64,000 bases of DNA. Source: Tretioscincus oriximinensis (taxonomy: Eukaryota > Chordata > Lepidosauria > Squamata > Gymnophthalmidae). Made by a program: the position numbers and the translations under genes. The notes below the pieces were generated by a model. That model saw only the letters and a program-made list of their open reading frames with translations, was not told the DNA's origin and searched no databases. Shown one piece after another: positions 30,291-40,700 of this stretch (positions are counted from its first letter, which is position 1; each line of letters begins with the position of its first letter). The stretch lies in assembly GCA_022410635.1 (NCBI GenBank), contig JAJVDF010000382.1:97571-161570 (forward strand), in the 5' to 3' direction.

Positions 30291-30539
30291 TTCCACAATA
30301 TCTAAGCCAAAATTAACATGGGTTCTTCTTTGAAGCTGTCACTTGCTTTGTCTGCAAGAGTGTTAAACATACAAGAGCCTCTTCTTCACCATGTGACTAG
30401 TGGCCTGGGAAATAAGATTAAATAATAGCCTAGGTATCCCAGAATCTAATATTACAATACATATGTAAATACATGTGAATTGGTAGGTATGTTTAAATGC
30501 TTTTTAAAAACATAATTAGAAGCCATAATGAAACATAAG

Positions 30540-30605
30540 TGTAATTTTTATTGTGACTTGGCCTGGAATCTTCGTAAAGGGTGGTTTATAAATTCTTAAA
30601 TATTC
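30540..30605 (+). mobile_element. L2-like LINE 3' tail remnant
   Basis: The sequence tttttattgtgacttggcctgg, then tcgtaaagggtggtttataa, matches the generic gccctgag..ggcggtataaa tail with decay. Confidence 0.4.
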
Positions 30606-30869
30606 CTATATCTTCATAATGTGGATTTCCATTTAAATAAGAAAAGTATTTCCCATCACGTCACTTAAAGGCAGGCATCTGAGCATTCAGCAGCCAGTCC
30701 TTAGGAGTCTGTATGAATACGTCATATTGCTTACATGTGATGTGTAGAAGGAAAGACAAGTAGCAGCTAAGAACCCAACCCTTTTCTCTCACATGGCAAT
30801 AAATGCAGACTTGTGACTATAATAAAATGAAAAAGCAATTTACACATCTATTTATTAATAAAATAAGTC

Positions 30870-31140
30870 ACTAAGTTTCCTAAGAGCCACAGCCTTCTAG
30901 CCCTGCAGTCTGTCTCAGCGTACCACCAGTTGCACCTGGTCATTCTGAAGCAGAAAGTGAAGGCAAAGCCTTCACATACTCAATTTCCTGCAAATGGCAT
31001 TAAGAAGTATCCTATCTGCCTCTCCAACCCAGAAGTAGTACCCAGGCCTCCTTTCTAGTATCCGTTGATAAGCGTGGCCTCCATGAATTTGTGTAATTCT
31101 TTCTTAAAGCTACCCAGGCTGGTTGGTGTTACTGTTTTTC
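30870..31140 (-). mobile_element. CR1-like LINE 3' end, minus strand
   Basis: Reverse-complement blocks of the CR1-like family are present: ctgtctcagcgtaccaccag, ttgcacctgg, tcctgcaaatggcatta, tagtatccgttgata. They are moderately decayed. Confidence 0.6.
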
Positions 31141-31144
31141 TGGA

Positions 31145-31440
31145 AATAGATTGCGAGGCTGGGCACCCGAGGATCAGAGGAAGTTTTTTGTGGGGCTCTC
31201 TGAGCGCAGACTCTGTCACGATCCCCCCTTCCCTGACTTAAGGCAGCCTTCAGCTTCCAGCCCCTCCCCAAGGGCAAGCTCAGCTGGCTTAAAACCCTTA
31301 AGGGGTCCCCCTAAGCTAAATCCTATGGGTTCAGTCAGGGGATTTCCTGCCACCCATGGCTAGTGACTGACCCTTCTGCCCATCCCAAGGTGCATCACCT
31401 GCCACCCCTTCACTGTAAATGACAAAGAGAAAGATATAAA
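31145..31440. other. GC-rich unassigned sequence
   Basis: Moderately GC-rich, with tgtcacgatcccccctt and a pyrimidine-rich middle. It might be a solo LTR fragment, but I could not define ends or a duplication. The open frames through it have no recognisable product. Confidence 0.3.
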
Positions 31441-31442
31441 TA

Positions 31443-31475
31443 AAGGGAGGGAGGGAGGGAGGGAGGGAGGGATGG
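31443..31475. repeat. (GGGA)n microsatellite
   Basis: About seven tandem gggagggagg units. Confidence 0.95.
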
Positions 31476-31575
31476 CGCCTGAAAGCAAGAGGACGAAAAT
31501 GGCGCCGGCCTCTTGCTTTATAGTCTGGTGTCGCGCCGTAAATGTGTCACCGGACGCCATGTTTTTGGAGATCGG
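31474..31575. other. CpG-rich hairpin segment beside pogo-like copy 2
   Basis: A short CpG-rich patch has inverted arms gaaagcaagagg and cctcttgcttt around aaaatggcgcc, followed by tcgcgccg and gacgccatg. It carries two YY1-type ATGGCG/CGCCAT motifs. It may be a second promoter-like patch or part of a mobile element. Confidence 0.4.
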
Positions 31576-31623
31576 ACCATCTGGTACATTTCTTTCCCAC
31601 CTTTTCACCAATTTTGTGAAATA

Positions 31624-32328
31624 CAGGTGAAACCTCTCTATAAAGAAGCCCTTTATAATTATATTCTCAATGTAACAAACAAAGTAGAAAGTCCTGGCAG
31701 AACACCATTGAGAACAATGTAAAAATGTCCCCACTATAACAAACCTCGTTGTAACAAAAGTTTCAGTATAACAAACTGATTTCCGTGCCCCTATTCTGTT
31801 GTAACAAACTAAAGTGCAAGAGGGGCAGGGCATTCAGTACAATTTTTAAAGCGACGGCAAAGACTTTCAAGCCACCGATGAATGGCAGGATTAAATCCTC
31901 AGAATCCAACAGATCATTGGGTCCTATGTAAAAGTAAATACATTTACCCTGGCAAGGTGCAAGGTGGCATTGTGGCAAGGGAAAGCAGTTTGCAAGTCAT
32001 CAAGTGTGTTAAGACTGAAAGAATCCAGGTTGGACCCAGTGAGTCTCACTCTGGACTTATCTCAGAATAGAAGCCTGACATCCGGGCCTGCCTTAATCTA
32101 TACTGGCATGTGGTTGCCCAAACTCTGTACTAAGATACAGCCTAGTATAAGGCTCAGTAGACACAAAGTTAAAGTAGTTTTTGCAATGATTTCTGGCATT
32201 TAAATTATGTGTTAAACTGTGCTAACTTATTTAAGTCATTTTTTGCTTTGGTTTCAGTATAACAAAGTTTCATTATAAGATACACATTTTTCTGGTCCCT
32301 TGGAGTTTGTTTTAAAGAGTTTCACCTT
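31624..32328 (-). mobile_element. pogo/Tigger-like DNA transposon, copy 2 (inverted)
   Basis: It begins caggtgaaacctctctataa after TA at 31622-31623 and ends gtttaaagagtttcacctt before TA. Its reverse complement matches 27062-27865 through both ends and the middle (for example tggtttcagtataacaaagt near the right end). It carries a nested family M element at 32043-32162. No transposase is open. Confidence 0.6.
32043..32162. repeat. Family M type A element nested in pogo-like copy 2
   Basis: Blocks gtctcactctggacttat, atactggcatgtggttgcc, ctaagatacagcct and ggctcagtagacac match 47160-47318 and 27308-27422. Confidence 0.6.
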
Positions 32329-32637
32329 TATTATTTTGAAGCATCAGTTTTGTGAGTGTAGATCTTTAAGCCAGAAGGTACAGAAAAAAGTGAAATTAAA
32401 AGAAATAGAAACATTAGTATTTGTGTTGGTTACAGATTAATCTTTCATTGTCCTGTGACAAGAGAAATGATACTAATCCTTAAGAAACTGTTACCATGGC
32501 AGGAAAGAAAGTGACTGCTCTACCCTTTCTTTGGCAATGCCACACTGTTAACTTGTGGGGGAAATGCCTTTAATCAAAGGAAAGCTGTGACTTCACTGAC
32601 CGTAAAAATATTTGTTTCCTTGACTAATTATGTAAAG

Positions 32638-32838
32638 TCCAGCAAAGGAGCTAGCAGCACTTTGAGACTAACCTGAGAAAAGTGGTTGGCATAAGCTTTC
32701 GTAGACAGATGCTGAAGAAGTAGACCTGTCTACGAAAGCTTATGCCAACCACTTTTCTCAGGTTAGTCTCAAAGTGCTGCTAGCTCCTTTGCTGGACTTT
32801 CTGCTAGACTAACACGGCTATTTCTCTGAAATTGACTA
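32638..32838. mobile_element. Foldback copy of retroposed family F with 14-bp target-site duplication
   Basis: Two perfect or near-perfect inverted arms of about 70 bp (about 32638-32707 and 32726-32797) surround a 17-18 base centre (atgctgaagaagtagac), followed by tgctagactaacacggcta. The insertion is bounded by ctaattatgtaaag at 32624-32637 and 32839-32852. Each arm is the unit also seen singly at 2696-2819. Confidence 0.9.
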
Positions 32839-32999
32839 CTAATTATGTAAAGTTTAGGCAACGTTTCTTGATTCATTTTTTATTTCCTCTGAGGTATTGA
32901 ACAGCAATCTTGTTTATTAACCTGAATTTGTTTTATTCATTTTTAATGTAAACTACACTTGAGCAATATTTTGAGTGGTAATTAGGATGCTGTAAAAAG

Positions 33000-33228
33000 A
33001 CGTGGGGAGGGGTGAGCACCTTCCACTAGCCTGTAGCTCTAGCCAACCCAGCTATTCAAAAGTAAGAATTGCAAGAAATTGCAACTGACTGCAACTAGAT
33101 AAATGAGAACCACCACAGCCTGGTGGGAAGACAGAATGTAAGCCTTTGGGTGAAAAATACCCTTGTAAGCTACTTTGAGTCCCTTCTGGTGAGAAAAGTG
33201 GGGTATAAAAACCCAGTTCTTCTTAAGC
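33000..33228 (+). mobile_element. tRNA-headed SINE (family S), 3' part, plus strand
   Basis: It starts in the body (gacgtggggaggggtgagca), then ctagcctgtagctctagcca, aattgcaagaaattgcaact, and ends gtggggtataaaaacccag with ttctt. The tRNA-like head is missing. Confidence 0.7.
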
Positions 33229-33864
33229 TGTCTTTGACTCATAGAAGATTTCATTTGAAGATCTAAAATAATTAAGTGTGACTATTGTGCAGAAAATATC
33301 AGGGGGATATAAATATTTTCATGGCCCTGTCAAAAAAGTAACTCGTTCTTAAATAATTTGCAGTGGAAGAAGCAGCACATTGGAACACTTATTNCACACT
33401 AGTTTAAAATATATAGGGGCGTGGGAAGGTGGCAGAGGAGAGAATCCATAGATGGAGTGAAGGGGGCAACAAGGGGAAGTTGGAGGGTGGAAATGCATGG
33501 TGACATTGGGAAGTGCTTCAAAAGATCATGGTGATGGTGTGTGTGTGTGTGGGAGAGAGGGGGGACGGTGGACCAGAAGGCCTTTTTTTTAGGACCCGTG
33601 CCACAGCTACAAAAAACTTATGTGTGCGTGCTGGCAGAGACAGAACATCTTCCAATCCTTTATGCCACCTTAATTTATTAGTTCTGTAAGTGTCCTTGAC
33701 CAGTTAAGTGATATTTAGGTTCCATCCCCACAACAATACTAGTATAGTACACAAAAGCAAACTAGTTTCTTTGAATTTTATTTTTTTTCCATTCCCTTGT
33801 ACATGCATGCCACNAGTACAGTAGCCTGACTTAATCTTCTTTTTACAGGTTGCAGAATACTAGA

Positions 33865-34747
33865 ATGGAACAGGAGCCTGGCAAGTTATGCTGCTCTCGC
33901 ATTTACGTGAATGACCATGTTGGCTTCTGTGGCAGTATAAAAACATTTCCAAGTGATTTCATTGTAAAAGAAATTAATACCTTTGGTCAGTTAATTAGCG
34001 AGACTGCAATAGTTTCTCTTCATGAATTCAGTGAAAGCTCTTTAAAACAAACTGAATTGTGCCCACAGGATGCCAAAAGGTTGAGATTGAGTCTTCCAGA
34101 ATCAAGCACGAATGAGGAGTACTGCAACAAGGAAGACAGCAGATCTGAATGTCTTCCTTCTATTATGGACAAAAATGATGAGTGTAAACAAGATAGCAGA
34201 TTTGAATGCCATTTCGATAAAAACATTACACTGGACACCTTGCTAGAAAAGTCTTTAAGGGAGCAACTCATTCAGTTTGCCTGCCAAGTGAAAGACACAT
34301 GGAATTCAAAATCTCAGCCATCATTTCTTCCTATGGAATTTTCTCTTGGTCCATTTCCTGATAAGAACATTCGAGCTTGCTTGCATAATCTCATCAGGCA
34401 GAAATATCCTTTTTTAATCACTGTTTCAAAATGTGGTGAGATTGTTGTAAAAGCAAACCAGGACTATCATGAACTTTGCTACCTAGTCTCTGAGGATGAA
34501 GCATGTGGGTTTTTTAAATTTTTGGATGCCAAATTAGATCACTCAAACTTTGCTTTTAGACCTGATGAAAATAAGGAGCATCGTAAGAAAATCCACCATT
34601 TTATCAGTAAAAAATTTGGAAAGCTTGTGGAAACAAAGTCATTTTCTGACACTCAGCAACAGGCAGTTATTGTAGTACGGTTCCGTGAGAAACGAGCTTG
34701 CAAGAAGAAAAAAATTGATAGCAAGGAGAAAGGAGAAATTTACACAG
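33865..34747 (+). CDS. PUS7L: PUS7L coding exon 1 (N-terminal region)
   Basis: The exon starts at acceptor ttttacag (33848) with 16 untranslated bases before ATG 33865. It encodes residues 1-294 plus one base. Blocks HVGFCGSIKTFPSDFIVKEI, LVSEDEACGFFKFLDAK and KKFGKLVETKSFS match the family. The frame is also open upstream from a TTG, which is not used as a start. The donor is gtacat. Confidence 0.96.
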
Positions 34748-37700
34748 GTACATCCACAACAAAATTGACTTTCCTTGGAAGAATTTGTATTAGGAATGTG
34801 GAAACGGCTATTTAGATGATTTGTGAAGCCTTTTACACTGTAGAGAAATGTATTTACTAGGTGGAACACTAGTCATTTCAGTCTAGAGCAGCATAAGCAT
34901 TTGTGAGTGGTTATGTAAGCTGTATTGGCTCCTGTTTTTCCCTTCTGTCCTTTTTTGGAGTCTGGAGAGATGGGACCAGCTGTTGCTACAAGGGCCAGGT
35001 GTGGACCTATGTGGGTTTGGAGTTTATGGGCACCCCTTTCAGCCTCTAAGTGGCAAAATAAAATCCATTGTCCTTGGGATATTTCCTTAGGGCCATGGTT
35101 ATTAGATGTTTTACCTAGCAAGCCAGAAGTGGGGTACACGGTGGGGCAGTGCTTAAGAATAACAGTCTTTCAACAGAGAGATTTGTATTCAGGGCCTAGA
35201 TGTCTGCCATGGAGAAGAGTGAACATAGAACATAGAACATAAGAGCCATACTGGATCAGGCCACAGCCCATCAAGTCCAGCATTCTGTCTCACACAGAGG
35301 CCCACCAGAGGCCCCTGGGCAGTCCGAATAGAGGAAAGCAAAATATGCACCTGTTCATGACTCCCTGCAAATGGTATTTCAGGAGTCCTACCTGTTGCTC
35401 CATCCCGGAGGCAACATCCAGACATCCATCCTAGTATCCAGTTATACCATAAACCTGTCTAGTCCTGTCTTGAAACTATCCAAGCTGTTAGCTACCACTA
35501 CCTCTTCAGGAAGTAAATTCCATAGGCCGATGACCCTCTGGGTGAACACCTTCTCCTAGCCTTAGCTTCGAAAGCAAGCAATTGCAAGTAGATTGTAGAT
35601 ATGATGAGGAAGATAGAACGTAAGCCTTTGGTCAAAAATAGCTTTTAAGCTGCTTTGATTCCCTTCGGATGAGAAAAGAGGGTATAAAACCCCCATTCTT
35701 CTACTACTACTCCTGTTACTACTATTTAACTACAGAGATGCCTGGAGGATCTGAAACTGCCTTGATCTTGCTGATAGATAACCTTGTCGAATAACACACA
35801 GAGCAGTGCAAAGTTGCTGGTATTCCTTGCATTCTTGATACCACTGACCTACAGGCTACACAGGTTGGAAATTGGAGGCACTAAAAGCATGCAGGATTTA
35901 TGTTCAGTGTTCTGGAAGCTAGCTACAGGGTCCCCAAGAATCAAACCTGTTCCTATTCTTTTAAAAGTTAATATAAAGCTTGGAAATGGGAACCATGATA
36001 TTCAAAATAAGATTTAGCAAATAAATGGCAGCCAGCTATTTCTCTCCATTCCATCCATCTCAAGTGAGGCAGTTTTCATTCTTGGCTTGAGTCTGGAGAC
36101 AGTAATGTACTGGATATGGCCAGCAATGATNTAGGAAAATCCCTGTACTCCACTATTGATACTGAGCTGTATTCTCTGGACAGAGTAAGGTACATTTTCT
36201 GGATAACTGAGCTGATCTTTTTCAGATGAGGTTCAGTTGTGGGCCTTAGCCAAGAATGCTTATTTTTAGCTGGATAATGGTGCAGAATGAACCAGCAAGA
36301 TTAATGTTCAGCTCGCATGTCATGTTGCTTCTAAAGAAATTCTAGTGATAATAAATGTACTATTCTAGATTTATAAACAAGGAATTCTTCCAAGATATAA
36401 TACTTTTTCTTTGAATATAGTAAGAACAACCTGTAAATAACTATTTGTGGTTATGGGGTCAACATAAAGTGTTAAGCAAATTACCGAGGGACAGCAATCT
36501 ATGATAACAGTAAATTAAAATTACTATTTTAATTTAATTAAAAAGTTAATATTGATTTAAATAATATAGGGGCCTAGGCTAAATGTCCTTTAAATGTTTA
36601 TTTGACAAATTTAAGGTTATGCTTCTTGAAATATTTTTTTTTAAATTTTCTTGTTTCTTAGCAAATATGGCACCTCTTACAGCTGCTGAAAAAATTTGAT
36701 GAAGAAGAGAAAAAATAAAATGAGAGTGAGAGAATAAGTGAGGAAAAGCAGAGAGAAAAGTACTTTTTCTCATCTCTTTCATAAAAAGATCTTGTAATTG
36801 ATTTCAACATTCAGTGGTGCAGGTCCATGTTTTTGAGAATCCTCAGAATCCTTTTATAAAGGGGAATCATTGCCAATTATTTTTTCAAATAATTTATGCA
36901 CAAAACATTTCTTTTTTGTCGTCGATGCAGGAAGAGCGCTTTGTGCTCGTGCTGTTGCCCTGTGAAGTTAATTTGATTATTTGTAAGCTGGACTTGTTGA
37001 GCCTTCTGGTCATTGAGATTATGTGGGTCTTATTTTCTTTGTAAGTTTGAAGTTCCTGATTTTTTTACATGATCACACACTTTCTCTCTTCTGTTTTAAT
37101 TTCATCTCATTTTTTCTTTGACATCTTCTACAAAAGATATTTTTCTCTTACTTTTCCTCACTGATTTCCTCACTTTTTCATTATATTTATCATAGTCACC
37201 TTGTAATTTCAGTTTTTCTCTTCTTCACTGTATTTTTCAGCAGCTGTGAGAAGTGCCATATTTCTTATGACGAAAGACCAGAAAAAGTAAAAAAAAAAAA
37301 AATTCAAGAAGCATAACCTTAAATTTGACAAACATTTAATTGACATTTAGCCCAGGTCCCAATACATGTTAGATTAATATTAATGCTTATAGTACCCTTA
37401 TCATAGATTACTGTCCCGTGGTAACTTATGTTACATATGAACTATCAATTATTAATCCATTTCAGTACAAGCAATCATTGCATATTAAGAATGGTACTAT
37501 TTAATAGTTAAAATAATCCCTTTCCATGAAAATTACATTTATCATAATATTATTATATAAACAAACAGTTACTTACCAAATGTTCTTATAACTGCTGACA
37601 ATGTTGATAAAAATTTCATTCAAAACTTCTAGAGTCAAAATGCTGAATAAAAATGGCTGAAGAGAAAAACAGTGTTATCAACTTATTAGAGAAACATGTA

Positions 37701-40700
37701 CCTTTATTTGAAAAATAGTTTGAAGGTCAACAGAAATTATTTATTTTTTGTATATTTTGTCCTGTTAACTAAGAATGACCCAAAGGAGGGTATCTAACTG
37801 AGATATCTTCTCACTACCAACTGGTAGCGTTATTAACTTTAGAAGCTAAAGGGCTTTTTCTGAGATAGTACACACAAAGTAAAAATGTCCTCGTTTCTGA
37901 AGTGCACCATTTCTATACGCATTCAAAACTGATGGATGCATGCTTCTTACAAATGTCTTTTAATGAAAAGATAATTCTTTCCTTAGAATTAAAGTATTTT
38001 GTAGCATATTCTGTGACCTCAGGATACATGATAAGATACATAATAAAGGCAGTTCTGAAGGGCCAGTGCAAAGTATATACCCAAGAAGCTTCTTTTGGTA
38101 CTAGTCAGGATGGGCAAAGATGTTTGCATCTTATATTCAAATTCTGTGAAGAAAAATATATAGGTTTACCCATTGCATGAAAAATTCAGGAGGTAAAGTA
38201 TAAAGGCTCTAATTTTGGAACTTTTTACAAAGGAAAATACATACTGGTAATTATGTGCAGACTACTATATCTAGTGGTAAACAATGTGNTTGTTGCTTTT
38301 AAGGGAATATACTGATGATGCTTAATTTGCTGATGTTTGGGGATTATTTTAATTAGTGTATTTCTTCATAATTCGGTTTTGTTGATCTCAGTGGAGATCA
38401 GAGAAGAATCCATTNTCCTAGTCTATCATCTAGGAAAACCATTCTTCTGTTAAACCCATTCTTCTGTTGGCTGTTTGAGGGTTTGCATTAATTTGTTAAA
38501 TGGGAAGCATTGCCTGGTTGAATAATGTTTGCTGCAGCTTTTACTCTTAGGAAAGAGAACCTGGAAACTCTTGAAGCTGTTAGTTATTTGGCCTCAGAAC
38601 TTGGTGTGCTTCCATCTGACTTCAGTTATGCAGGCATTAAAGACAAGAGAGCCATTACTTACCAAACCATGGTTGTGAAGAAGGTGACTCCAACAAGGTA
38701 GGAAAGATTCATTATAGAATTGTACAGCATTATAAAGACAGGTATTTAAATATGGCCATAGAAGTCATAAAATTTAGCCAAGCCATGATGATCTTCCTTG
38801 CAACTGTGTAATTTCCACATCAGCTTTCAGGTGGATCAAAATGATGACTTCGGCCCATATCACTGATTTGTTAGAGATCTCAATAACATGGAAATGAAGG
38901 CAGGTAATTTGCGTCATGCCCTCTTGGATTACTTCGCCAGATTTCCATGCCATTTAAGTTCAACCATTTATAGCACTGTAGTATCCATTTTGAAATGGGT
39001 GAACAGCATTCAAAATTTGATTCAGCTACAGATTTATACAAGAAAAACAACGTTGGAATTCTTAACAACCTTAGATTCATACGTGGCTTTCTTGAGTGTT
39101 ATTAGAAATATTTTTCCTTCTTTTCAAGTTATTTAGTTTTTGGTTGAGAAACTTGTGTGCTCATCCTTCAAACAGTTTTTTTTTAAAAGGGCAGTATAAT
39201 CTTACTTGTCTTAAAGAGATTTCACAGTTAATAGGTGGAACCTTTAATTTACATCTTCATTGTTCTGATCCCAGAAAATCTGTTGCTCATCAAAGGAAAG
39301 CCTTGTCCTGCATCACCCTCTAAGCTGTTATGACCCTTTTCATGTCAGCCTTACATAAATAAACTCATAGTTCCTTTTTCTCCTTGGGTATATAATATAC
39401 ATGCTTATAATTGAAAACACAGCTGACAGTTCAAATAGGTGGCCTTGGAAGATTCCCTGAATCACTTTTTGCACATATGCAATCCCAGTTCAAACTAAGA
39501 AAAAATGAGTTGAATGGCCACAAAAAATTCTGTGAGATCAGGGTCACTTTTCAAAAATGTAATCTTGATTAGATCTTTGTTTTAGAAAAACATTCTATAA
39601 GTCACTTCTTTTTGTTAAATCTTTACTTTAATAACCTTCTGTTAAACATTTTATCTCCCTCTGCTTTTACTCTCCCAGAGTCATCTGCATTTTAGCTAAA
39701 TTCTGGATTATGGTCCTGTATTGTCCTCTTCATAGCCTCTCCTGCACCTATGTTGGTGTTGGATTAGAGAGATCCCATCCAATACTAGTACTAGACCATA
39801 ACCCAGGTCAGGAGTCTCTTGACCTGGATTAACAGTGGACCTAATTAAACAGGTCCATCAACATGCTAGCTTGGACAATCTGGATCACAGAAGTGTGCAG
39901 AGGGCATAGCTTTTTTCCACATTACAGGGGATGCATTTTGATAGTACTAGTTTTGCCACCATTTCAGTAGCACTTTCTGGGACTTTCAGACCTTTGGTTC
40001 TTATCTGTAAGAGTTTGCAGAGGCCAGCTCCAAAGTGCTACATAGGAAAAGCCAGTGCATGCAGATGGTATTGTTTTTGTCTTATTGTGACCCATTCTAC
40101 TTTGGGGATGGATTGTTGGATCTAGATTGCCTGTTCTGAATCAACTCAAGGTTTGCATAGTTAAACTTTTGGACATGTTATCAGTTTAGCTCTTGCTCAT
40201 ATGATAAATTTGCCTTCCATCTTAGGTTTTCCTCTTATGAATCTTTTTCTCTTTCACAGGTTGAAAGAACTTGGGAACACAATTGAAAAAAAAGGAATTA
40301 ATGTATTTAATATACACTCTACAAAGCAACCCCTTAAGCTTGGTCAACTGCAGGGAAATCACTTTGACATAATTGTTAGATATTTGAAACCTCAGAAAAA
40401 TNACAGTTCTGCAAGCCTAAAAGAAAGAATATCTGAAGCAACTGAAAATGTAAAGGTATAAAAGTTCCCTATCCTAGTTTTTCTAGTGTCATTTATTTAA
40501 GTATATTGCTCAGTGTTAAGTTTCCTGATCAGATTTTATAAAGATAGCTGAGAGAAGTTTTGGAGGAGATTTGATTGCTGATTTTGTTTATCATCACTGT
40601 CATTTCTATTCTGTCTATTCTGTGATTATTTTTCTGATTTAAAACGTGCAATCAACGGAATGATTTTTCTTTTGAATTTATAGAACAATGGTTTTATCAA

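Larger units (their letters stand above)
29002..33848 (+). other. PUS7L: PUS7L 5' UTR intron, repeat-filled
   Basis: The interval runs from the candidate first exon to the coding exon. Contents are listed separately: two tRNA-headed SINE copies, family M elements, a Sauria-type SINE split by insertion, a CR1-like end, a GGGA repeat, a CpG-rich hairpin, pogo-like copy 2, a foldback, and a SINE 3' part. A GT-rich run (about 33537-33552) also lies here. Confidence 0.55.
34748..38537 (+). other. PUS7L: PUS7L intron between coding exons 1 and 2
   Basis: It contains a CR1-like end (35225-35560), a family S SINE 3' part (35565-35715) and a long-TIR element (36569-37360). The remainder is AT-rich and unassigned. 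Confidence 0.7.

Noticed and set aside
31145..31440. Solo LTR of an endogenous retrovirus
   Set aside because: Only a tgtcacg start-like motif was seen. No matching end, duplication or adjacent retroviral coding sequence could be found.
31360..31833. 157-codon minus-strand frame
   Set aside because: It runs across the pogo-like terminal region and the GGGA repeat, so it is a composite of repeats.
33850..33864. Upstream in-frame TTG as PUS7L start
   Set aside because: The ATG at 33865 fits the family N-terminus, and TTG is not a normal vertebrate start. The upstream bases follow a splice acceptor and are 5' UTR.
39690..39810. Palindromic element in a PUS7L intron
   Set aside because: Only a weak inverted match (ggattatggtcctgtattg and its partner) was visible, too little to define an element.
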